Assembly (NCBI GenBank): GCA_029298735.1 | Contig: JANSLP010000506.1 | Location: 1-16,107, forward strand | Length of the DNA stretch: 16,107 nt | Direction of reading: 5' to 3' | Origin: Ophiostoma sp. CBS 140.51 | Taxonomy: Eukaryota; Ascomycota; Sordariomycetes; Ophiostomatales; Ophiostomataceae | Part shown: positions 8,731-16,107 of the stretch, one piece after another | Layout of the letters: each line of letters starts with the position of its first letter | Position numbering within the stretch: position 1 is the first letter of the stretch | Translations under genes and position numbers: made by a program | The notes under the pieces: model-generated | Seen by the model: the letters and a program-made list of their open reading frames with translations, nothing else | Databases searched by the model: none | Told to the model about the DNA's origin: nothing

Positions 8731-8936
8731 CATGATTCATGACTGGGCACATGTTGTCGTTCATGTATCGTTCGATTGCACGTCGTTTTTGTGCTATTTG
8801 CAGCATAGAAGCGTCCTGTCTCTCATGATCTTTTGATCCTCAAGTCCCAATGTAGTCTAGAAGGACAAGAATAACATCGATCATGGGCCTGCCATGGGTC
8901 TGATGGGCAATTATCATGGGCCCTGTCATCGACATG
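8731..8936. repeat. cluster of nine CATG sites
   Basis: CATG occurs at 8731, 8738, 8750, 8762, 8824, 8882, 8893, 8915 and 8933. In random DNA one would expect fewer than one in 206 bp. Two copies sit in identical ATCATGGGCC 10-mers (8880-8889 and 8913-8922). The cluster lies 640-840 bp upstream of the monooxygenase start. CATG is its own reverse complement, so it has no orientation. Function unknown. Confidence 0.7.
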
Positions 8937-9319
8937 TCAGATAAGATTCAGCTCCTAGCTTTGTAAGACAAAATAGCTGTATGTACAACGTATGTGTGTA
9001 CAACCAACTTTCAGGTCTGCAGGGCAGCCGCACCAACGATCACCGCCTCATGCTCCGAAGATGCGCTCCGACGACCCCCTGGCGTGCATCCCAAGCCCAA
9101 GCCCGCGGGGACCTGGGAAGGGCTGTCTCCAACTCTCCTCTCTCAAGGTGGAAACCCAGGTCCTCGGAGTAATACCACTACCAAAAGACGGCCATAGAAT
9201 AGGCACAGAAAAAAATAGTGCCTTGTCTCGTTTCTTTTCTTTGACAAGTACCTTTCCCCCCCAACCACCATAGCCAGCAACAGAACATGGGGTCGGGTCT
9301 CGTAACCCGAGCTTTCCCC

Positions 9320-9373
9320 AAACAGGTCTAAACAGGTCTGAGCAGTTAAGGTCGCCAGCAGTTGCCAGTAGTT
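9320..9373 (+). repeat. two neighbouring 10-bp tandem duplications
   Basis: AAACAGGTCT is perfectly duplicated at 9320-9329 and 9330-9339. Fourteen bases later GCCAGCAGTT (9354-9363) is followed by GCCAGTAGTT (9364-9373), a 9/10 match. Both have a 10-bp period. They lie 200-250 bp upstream of the monooxygenase start, where proximal promoter elements are expected. An ATG at 9287 would open a 14-codon upstream frame ending within the first repeat if transcription began further upstream. Confidence 0.8.
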
Positions 9374-9572
9374 GTTGTCCTCGAGTACAAAGTGCTTTGC
9401 TTGCCCGCCCTTTTTTTGAGGAAACAATATTTATTTTCTTCAGATACCCTTCATCCATTCTCCTTCTTTTTTGGTGTTCTCTTTTTCGATCATCTGCTCT
9501 CTCCATACCATCCTCCTCCATACATCTCTTCTTCTCCTCCTCATCACATCCCCCCTCATACACATACACACA

Positions 9573-11440
9573 ATGGCCAGCAAAATGACACCCGCCGGCA
9601 ACTCGCCGCAGGCCCGCGATGCCGCTCGCCGTCTCGAGGCTCCCATACACTCGGAGCGCCACATCCGCGTTATCTGCGTCGGTGCCGGTGCCTCGGGTCT
9701 GCTCTTTGCCTACAAGATGCAGAAGCACTTCAATAACTTCAGCCTGACTGTTTACGAAAAGAACCCTGCCGTCGCCGGCACATGGTTCGAGAACAGATAC
9801 CCTGGGTGAGTCTCCTTTATCAGAATCTACATAATGCACGGCATCACTTTGTTGAAAACCTGCTAACCGCGACCAGCTGCGCCTGTGATGTTCCCTCGCA
9901 CAACTACACCTGGAGTTTCGAGCCTAAGCTCGACTGGCCCGCCGTCTACCCCCCTGCCAAGGACATCTTCGACTACTTTGAGGGCTTTGCCACCAAGCAC
10001 GGTCTGCGCAAGTACGTCAAGCTGGAGCACCAGGTCATTGGTGCCTACTGGGACGCCCAGAAGGGTGGCTACGACGTCAAGATCAAGGACAACGCCAACG
10101 GCGTTGTTGTCAGCGACCACTGCGACATCCTCATCAACGGCTCCGGTATCCTCAACAACTGGCGCTGGCCCGCCATCCCCGGCCTGGACAAGTACAAGGG
10201 CACCCTGCTGCACACTGCCAACTGGGACCCCAACACTGTCCTGGACGGCAAGCACGTCGGCCTGATTGGCAACGGCTCGTCTGGTATCCAGGTCCTGCCT
10301 GCCATTCGCGAGAAGTGCAAGAAGGTTACCACCTTCATCCGTGAGCCCACCTGGGTCTCGCCCGTCCAGGGCCTGGAGCAGCACATCTACTCGGCCGAGG
10401 AGCGTGCTGAGTTTGCCAACAAGCCCGGCGCACTGCTCAAGTACCGCAAGGAGATTGAGACTGGCCTGAACGGCCAGTACGGCATCTTCCTTAAGCAGTC
10501 CAAGATCAACGAGGAGACCCGTGCCTACATGATCTCGCAGATGAAGGAGAAGCTCAACAACGATTTCCTGGCTGAGAAGCTGATCCCCGACTGGTCCGTC
10601 GGCTGCCGTCGCCTGACCCCTGGTGTCAACTACCTGGAGTCGCTGACCAAGCCCAACGTCGAGGTCGTCTACGGCGAGATCAACGCCGTCACCGAGAAGG
10701 GCTGCCTGTGCGACAACGGCCAGGAGTATCCCGTCGATGTCCTGATCTGCGCTACTGGCTTCGACACCTCGTTCCGCCCTCGCTTCCCCGTCATCACCCC
10801 CACGGGCGAGAACCTGCAGGACAAGTGGGCCGTCGACCCTGCCTCGTACCTGGGTGTCGCTGCCGCCGGTGTCCCCAACTACCTGGTCTTCCTCGGCCCC
10901 AACTGCCCCATTGGCAACGGCCCCGTGCTGTCGGCCATTGAGGCCCAGGCCGACTGGATGTGCCAGCTTATCGACCGCTTCCAGACCACCAACATTGCCA
11001 CGTTCGCTCCCTCGGAGCAGTCCGTCCGCGACTTTGTCGAGTTCAAGGAGTACTACATGCGCCGCACCGTCTGGGCCGACCCCTGCCGCTCGTGGTACAA
11101 GCAGCGCCCTGATGGCCCCATTACCGCTCTGTGGCCCGGCAGCACGCTGCACTACATTGAGGCCGTCAAGGAGCTCCGCTTCGACGACTTTGACATTACC
11201 TACGCCGGCAACCGCTTCGCGTGGCTCGGCAACGGCTACTCGCAGACCGAGCTCGACGACACTGCCGACTGGGCCTACTACATCCGCGAGGAGGACGATG
11301 GCGCGCCGCTGTCGACTGCTGGCAGGCGCAAGCTGCTCACCAAGAGCGGTACCATCACGGGTCGCAACTCGGTCTCGTGGAGCAGCGGTGGCGACGCCGC
11401 CAAGGAGGACGGCAGCCGCCCGCGCCAGCTGCGCCTGTAA
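9573..11440 (+). CDS. FAD-dependent monooxygenase, Baeyer-Villiger type (two exons)
   Basis: Exons 9573-9805 and 9877-11440 join to 598 codons. Such flavoproteins use NADPH and oxygen to insert an oxygen atom next to a ketone, giving an ester or lactone. Visible are the FAD Rossmann loop GAGASG (37-42) with E62 ending the second strand; G.W..NRYPG..CD (69-82), spanning the splice junction, which supports the intron; the Baeyer-Villiger fingerprint as Y184-x-G186-x3-H190-x3-W194, with Tyr in place of the usual Phe; the NADPH loop GNGSSG (209-214); R322/R323 in GCRR, one of them probably the catalytic arginine; and ATGFD at 370-374. It resembles fungal enzymes of the sterigmatocystin StcW kind, many of which serve secondary metabolism. 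The start is the first ATG in its C/T-rich leader; the in-frame sequence upstream has no ATG. No signal peptide; the C-terminus QLRL is not a canonical peroxisomal signal. Reaction on a specific ketone is unproven; hydroxylation or N/S-oxidation is possible. Confidence 0.93.
9806..9876 (+). other. spliceosomal intron of the monooxygenase gene
   Basis: A 71-nt phase-2 intron with donor GTGAGT (9806-9811), branch-point-like TGCTAAC (9861-9867) and acceptor CAG ending at 9876. Splicing completes the glycine of the conserved YPG motif and joins two segments of one family motif. Unspliced reading hits TGA at 9807-9809, inside the donor. Confidence 0.93.
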
Positions 11441-11727
11441 GGGAAGAGAGCGTGGCCGTTGTCGTTTGGCGAAGAGAAGGACTGAAAAAAAGACTGGTTC
11501 TGCATGCGAGATTCTTTTTAGCGAGTGTATTCCATAACTGTACATAAATTTTGCATTCGAAACGTTACTTACGTACTTCCTTCGATCTTCTGTTTTTACT
11601 TCTATTTTTCCTGTTTGCATTTGCTTCTCTGCTGCTTTATTCTTCTCGTCTGCCCTTCTTTTGTTTTCTATTTTGTCTCTTCTTGCAAACAAATTAGATC
11701 AGCATCCTTGTACATATTAGACAAAAC

Positions 11728-11733
11728 AATAAA
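11728..11733 (+). terminator. possible polyadenylation signal of the monooxygenase
   Basis: AATAAA lies 288 bp after the stop codon in a T- and A-rich stretch. Fungal polyadenylation signals are loose, and a nearer A-rich site around 11541-11550 (ACATAAAT) is an alternative. Confidence 0.35.
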
Positions 11734-13301
11734 GCACCGCAATCATGAAATCAATACCTGTCAAATATCAGCCTGGCCTGTGATTGGTGACTTTTGCGTG
11801 TTAACTTTCGAGTCAAAGGACCCCCCTGAAGACCCATCGCGGATGGAGTCGAGTAACAACGTGTTGCGTTCCGAGTGGTGCTGCAAGCAGGCGTGCGGCA
11901 ACGCGCAGCAAACACCGCCAAAATAGCGATCGTGCCTGACGCTGGGCATGTTCGGTCCTCGCCACCGATGCGTTGGAAAGTTGGAGCTGGAAATGACAAG
12001 GAGTGGACGCCTCGTTTTGACAGACGGTTTTAATAACGAGTATCTGTCAAATTATGGCCATTGACGGAATGACGGGTGAAAAGCGATTGGCAGAGCGTGC
12101 ACAAAAAGGAGGTGACTGCCCAACTTTGGCTTTTTGGTCGGGCCAAGAGAGGAAGGGACGCACGCGCGCGCACTCAACTCGCCGCTTCTTGTTTGGGACA
12201 GCACAACCACGACATGTCGCTCGCTCCTTCCTCGTCCAGTGCATTTGACAACAGCAACACACTTTCCCTTTCTGTATGTTTTTGCAATTCCTATACAGTG
12301 TTTCGAACAATGTTAATTTTGAAGTTCATTGTTGTTCTTTTTTGTCATACTTTTGCTGAATAAAACGCAATAATAAAATAAATGTTTTGACCAAAGTAAA
12401 ATTAGATACAAAAATCACTAGGCACGAACGGCTTGCTAACAAATCAATGCCAAACATATCAACCAACCACAATACTGTGGACCAACCTCAACATGTGCGA
12501 CTGCTTCTATTTTACGAGTTTGGCAACGGAAGACGCAGAGGCGACAAGAAAGGGAAGGAGTCATGGAGAGAAGGGCCCGTACTCGTGAGCCAGGTATGGA
12601 GCCCAGCGCGGCCACGTCGACCCGTGGAGCCAACAAATGACCACAGACACCAAATCAGCCCAAACTGACAGATTGACAGAGTTCCAGACTGACAAATGGA
12701 CATAGCAAGACAACACGAATCATAGTCTCAATCTGACCTGCTGACTGTTCAAAGACGTCCAAGGACTCCATTCTCGACTTGCCCTCGTTTCAAAGCTCCC
12801 AACCTGTTCTTCCTTGACCGCCTTGGGCCACCAGAGGCAAAGGCAAAAGACCGGAATCCACAGACCACAGAGACCGCTCGTCGGACTAGATCAATGTGTC
12901 TGGCCGTTGGGCACATACATACCTACCACCGATTTCCTCCCAGGCAGCAAGCAGCCATTATTGTCGTGATTACAGCAATACACGAGATAAAGACGGCACG
13001 AAACAGGGCGAGCAGTATCAGTTGGGTTAACATGGGGCTGTGCCCTTCTCGCTGTCCATGCTGGATTGACCAGAATGGCAATGCAGAGATATGAGACTGG
13101 CAGAGAGCGGTCGAGTGACCTATGGACGGGCCAACGATTGATTGCCTGACTCCACAGTCTTGTCGCCAGATTGTGAAATCGTCGATGCAAAGATGACAGA
13201 GTGGGCGGCAGGACACATCCTGAGAAGCCTCACTTTGTGCCCTGTGCCTTTCTGTCTATCAACACGTTGTGCACGTTGGGCATCACCCAAAATGTCTACA
13301 G

Positions 13302-13308
13302 TATAAAA
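13302..13308 (+). promoter_or_regulatory. TATA box of the coiled-coil gene
   Basis: TATAAAA, followed by GG, lies 193 bp upstream of the start codon at 13501. No ATG occurs between the two, and the interval changes from CAACAACACCACC-type sequence to a C/T-rich tract, a common fungal leader layout. It is the clearest core promoter element in the window. Confidence 0.6.
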
Positions 13309-13500
13309 GGGATACTGCCCCGCAATCTCCAGACTGGCGGTCTACAAAGAGAAGCACAACAACACCACCACCATCAACATCGACATTGAACAGTCTTCAT
13401 TCATATCTGCTCTCTACTCCCACTTTCTTCCTTCCCTTCCCCCTTTTTCTTCTTTCTCCCATCTTGTATATTATCCTCCCTTGCATATATCCCACACATC

Positions 13501-15629
13501 ATGGCTGTCGATGTAGGTCCCAATGCCGATCCGACCGAAGTTGTCGACGGCCTCGTCGGCGCCATCAAGACCATCGCTGCCGACCCCAACTACAACCTGC
13601 TGGCCAACATCTTCAGCGAAGTTCTACACCTCCGTGCCAAGAACGCCGAGCTCATCAGCACCAACCGCAATGTCTTTGAGCAGTACTGGGACTTCCGGCG
13701 AGAGCTCGAGGAGGCTCAGGCCCGGCTTGAAGCGGCCAAGCAACTCGTCGAGGCCGAGCTCGCCGGCAAGGTCCAAGAGCTCACAGAAATGACCGAGGCG
13801 CGCGATAAGCTCGACGCCACCCTCCAGACCACGACAGCCGAGCTGGCCGACACCGCAAGTGCCAAACAGAAGCTGGAGACCGATCTGGCCGCAGCCAACA
13901 CCGAGCTCGACTCGCTCAAGACACTCAAGGCGTCGCTCGAGGACGAGCTTAGCCAGGTGACGGCCAAGCTGGAGGAACAGAAGCATTGTTCCGACGTTGC
14001 GGCGCAAGAAAATGCCGCCCTGCAAGTATCTCTGGCCCAACGCGAGACCGAGCTCGAGAAGACCAAATCGGATCTCGAAACGACCAACAACAACCTGCAA
14101 GAACTCACCAAGGAGCGCGACAGCCTCAAGGAAAGTCTGTGCCACACCGAGACCGAGCTCATGGGCAAGACGGCGCGTCTGACCGAGCTCGACAGCTACC
14201 GTGTCGTCCTCCGTGACCAACCAGAGGATGTCTAGTAAGTCCATGCCACCCTAGGCTCTACTTTCTATTGCACTTCGTTGCTGAATACTAACTACCTACC
14301 AGTGTCAAGATCCTCGATACAATCTGGACCCGTCTGTTCAACCTCGTCGAAGAACACTTCCGCCAGGACCTCGAAGACAAAGTGCTTAGCGACGCCTCCT
14401 GCTGGAAGAACCTCCGCAGCGCTGAGGCTCTCAAAGGCCCAACCCAGATCCCTCTCCCCCAGTCCAACTCGCCCGTCGCCAAGGCCATGCGCATCGCCTC
14501 GGTCCTGTCCATTCTGTCTCGCACCCTCCACAAGCACATCTTCCGCCCTTTTTATCTCATGGACGACGACGTTGAGCTCACACGCCTCCTGCACGGTGTC
14601 GAGTTTGAGAGCCCTGCCCGCGAGGAGCACATTCGCTCGACACTGCTCGCCACCTGCCCCGACATTCAGCGCCACGGCGCCAAGACCCGTGTCCAGCACG
14701 TCGTCCGCGAGGTGTCGTGGGTGGTTCAGCATCTGCTGGGTGCCCTGCCCTACGACGCCTTTTGCAGTGGCCTGGGCAGTGCTTGTGCGCTCGCCTGCAC
14801 CGAGTGGCAGAAGATCCAGATGGCGCGCATGAAGATTGAGCCCTACTTTGGCCCTCCCTATGACGAGTTTGACTGGCAGGCGCTGCCCCTGCCCGAATTT
14901 GAGGGCCGCAAGGGCTCGCCGCAGGCTCGGAGTGGTGTCAGCACTCCCATCATTACGGTGGAGCACAGCGACGATACGGCTGCGGTCGAGCTCGATGGCA
15001 CCGCCGTTGTTGCCGAGGCCGAGGTTGAGGCCACCACCACTGAGTGCGAGGGCGAGAATGCACTGGCAACCGAAGGCACGGCCGAAGTTGAGTGTGAGCC
15101 TGCCGAGGGTGCTGCTGATGCTGGTGCCGGTGCTGGTGCCGGTGCTGGTGCCGATGCATCGGCCGCCGATAACGACACCGCCATTGTGGACGACGAAGAA
15201 GGGGGCGGCACCGACGAGAACTACGAGAACGGCGACGAGGCTACTGTCACTGTGGAGAGTGACGAAGACGAAGATGATGATGACATGGACCCGGCCGACA
15301 TTCTCCTGGTCGTCTGGCCCAGTATGGCTGTCGTCGAGAACGGCGACCAGCAGCCCATCACTCAGGGCCTGGTTGTCACCAAGGCCCAGGCCGCTCTCGC
15401 CTTCCAGGAAGTTTATGCCGCACGCCATGCCGCTGCTGCTGCTGCCGGTGGCGGCGCCGGTGGTCTCAACAGCAAGCGCGCCCGCACCATGTCCATCCCG
15501 TCGACCATGCCCAAGCCGACTATGACTACCAACAGTCGTGATGTCCTGTCCGCTGGCAACAGCCCGCGCCCCGCCAAGGCTTTTTTAGCCGTGAGCGGTG
15601 GCGAGGAAGCCGTGTCTGCCGCTGGCTGA
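13501..15629 (+). CDS. coiled-coil protein with acidic low-complexity C-terminal half, function unknown (two exons)
   Basis: Exons 13501-14234 and 14303-15629 join to 687 codons (686 residues). I do not recognise the family. Residues 1-45 are a short non-coil head; about 46-237 is a long heptad-like helix rich in E, K, L and A, typical of a parallel coiled coil for dimerisation or scaffolding. About 240-450 looks globular, with many aromatic and hydrophobic residues (WTRLF, FRPFYLMDDD, WVVQHLLGALPY), and is the best candidate for a conserved domain. From about 465 it is low complexity: acidic Glu/Thr/Ala-rich, an Ala-Gly run at 518-528, an acidic patch ending E563-D574, a second ordered-looking stretch around 576-617, an Ala/Gly run at 621-632, then KRAR (636-639), a possible nuclear signal, and a Ser/Pro-rich tail. 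No signal peptide or membrane segment. The first ATG after the TATA box was taken as start. No link to the upstream oxidoreductases is evident. Confidence 0.87.
14235..14302 (+). other. spliceosomal intron of the coiled-coil gene
   Basis: A 68-nt phase-2 intron with donor GTAAGT (14235-14240), perfect branch-point TACTAAC (14286-14292) and acceptor CAG ending at 14302. Splicing forms a Tyr codon and continues into a long open frame with the same codon bias. Unspliced reading meets TAG at 14233-14235, giving a 244-residue protein of head plus coiled coil only. Confidence 0.93.
15120..15152 (+). repeat. in-frame 12-bp repeat encoding Ala-Gly
   Basis: GCTGGTGCCGGT repeats about 2.75 times within the coding sequence and encodes alternating Ala-Gly at residues 518-528. 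Such short in-frame repeats can vary in copy number between isolates without shifting the frame. It sits in the acidic, probably disordered C-terminal half. Confidence 0.85.
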
Positions 15630-16107
15630 ACAGTGTCATCATGTCTGCACGGCCGCCACCATATCAAGATCAACATCACGACTACAGGCTCCCTTTTAAT
15701 CAAAGGTAGTCCTGCCTGGGGGACAAAGATAGGTCCCCTATCTCTCCCAATTAACAAATATTGTGTTGCACTTTCATTTCATTTCCCTCCTTTCCATTTT
15801 GTCTTTTTACCGACGTACATTCATTCATCATTAGCGCTTGGTGTTTTGTCTTCTTTTTCTTTTGTTCATTTTATTGCTTGCTTGTTGGGTAACCATAGGA
15901 TATGGTTTGCATTGCTGGTGTTCATCCTTGGTCATTTTCAATCCAATCTGTACTCATATGGGTGTTGATTTTATATTTAGATAGTCTTCTTAAGAATGTA
16001 TTGACTTTTGTGATATGCGTCCCCTATTTTTGCCCTGGAGTTGGGGCTCTTCTTTTTGTCTTTTATCAATATTCAAAGACTCGGTCCCTATTGGTTGTCG
16101 CTACCCG
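15630..16107. other. 3' flank of the coiled-coil gene
   Basis: Non-coding and T-rich, with no open frame of protein-like composition. It should contain the 3' untranslated region and cleavage site of the upstream gene, but I see no clear AATAAA. No neighbouring gene begins before the window ends. Confidence 0.6.

Larger units (their letters stand above)
6000..9572. other. 3.6-kb intergenic region upstream of the monooxygenase
   Basis: No gene is supported. The first ~120 bases are the 3' flank of the aldehyde dehydrogenase: A-rich sequence around 6065-6090 is the likely cleavage area, and CAGGTACCTG at 6022-6031 is a perfect palindrome. From about 6640 to 8060 the plus strand is strongly pyrimidine-rich; three frames stay partly open there only as Ser/Pro/Phe-rich noise. 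Further on come an inverted CGGAGTA pair (8449, 8614), a cluster of CATG (8731-8936), two 10-bp tandem duplications (9320-9373) and the C/T-rich monooxygenase leader (about 9425-9572). Confidence 0.6.
11441..13500. other. 2.1-kb intergenic region between monooxygenase and coiled-coil gene
   Basis: No gene is supported; open frames are short and of unbiased composition. The first ~300 bases are the monooxygenase 3' flank, with AATAAA at 11728-11733. Other A/T-rich AATAAA-like runs lie at 12358-12383. A 16-nt alternating purine-pyrimidine stretch rich in CG (12158-12173) could adopt Z-form. A TATA box at 13302-13308 and a CAAC/CACC-rich then C/T-rich leader introduce the next gene. Confidence 0.6.

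Noticed and set aside
9471..9572. Hydrophobic N-terminal extension resembling a signal peptide in frame with monooxygenase exon 1
   Set aside because: It begins with TTG, not ATG, and there is no in-frame ATG upstream. It is the translated C/T-rich leader, which naturally reads as Leu/Ser/Ile/His.
9863..11692. 609-codon open frame on the minus strand opposite the monooxygenase
   Set aside because: Striking in length, but again in exact antisense codon register with exon 2 and explained by avoidance of TTA, CTA and TCA. The sense strand carries all the family motifs.
12016..12051. 9-bp inverted repeat TTTGACAGA / TCTGTCAAA with 18-nt spacer
   Set aside because: Several inverted repeats of this length are expected by chance in 16 kb and nothing nearby gives it meaning.
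12158..12173. 16-nt alternating purine-pyrimidine stretch rich in CG
   Set aside because: It could form Z-DNA in principle, but it is short and isolated in an intergenic region, so it was only noted.
14292..15428. 378-codon minus-strand frame opposite the coiled-coil gene, and a similar one at 13624-14244
   Set aside because: Both are in codon register with the sense exons, so they follow from codon bias; the sense strand has promoter, intron signals and a coherent protein.

Overview
The window is nuclear DNA of a filamentous ascomycete (Pezizomycotina; Sordariomycetes is my best guess, not proven). The grounds are: GC-rich coding regions whose codons mostly end in C; very short introns (68 and 71 nt) with GTRAGT donors, CTAAC branch points and AG acceptors; C/T-rich leaders just before the start codons; no operon structure; and long AT-richer gaps between genes. 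Gene density is low: four genes in 16 kb.

Layout. Positions 365-1408 (minus) hold an intact, intronless zinc alcohol dehydrogenase. A 3.08-kb non-coding stretch separates it head-to-head from an intact, intronless aldehyde dehydrogenase at 4491-5999 (plus). After a 3.57-kb gap, largely a polypyrimidine-skewed block, comes a two-exon flavin monooxygenase of Baeyer-Villiger type at 9573-11440 (plus). After another 2.06-kb gap, a two-exon gene at 13501-15629 (plus) encodes a 686-residue coiled-coil protein with an acidic, low-complexity C-terminal half; I do not recognise it. No rRNA, tRNA, CRISPR array or transposase is visible.

How the genes may work together. The first three genes are all oxidoreductases. 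In bacterial cyclic-ketone degradation (the chn pathway) a Baeyer-Villiger monooxygenase inserts oxygen into a ketone, a hydrolase opens the lactone or ester, and an alcohol dehydrogenase and then an aldehyde dehydrogenase oxidise the alcohol to an acid. This window carries three of those four activities. That makes a ketone-degrading, or alternatively a secondary-metabolite tailoring, neighbourhood a reasonable hypothesis. The missing hydrolase, the wide spacing and the lack of a visible pathway regulator argue for caution. The coiled-coil gene has no evident link to the chemistry.

The intergenic DNA holds several short structures worth checking as regulatory sites. These are a GCGGGG inverted repeat upstream of the dehydrogenase, a threefold 10-bp repeat upstream of the aldehyde dehydrogenase, two neighbouring 10-bp tandem duplications and a CATG cluster upstream of the monooxygenase, and a scattered CGGAGTA motif.
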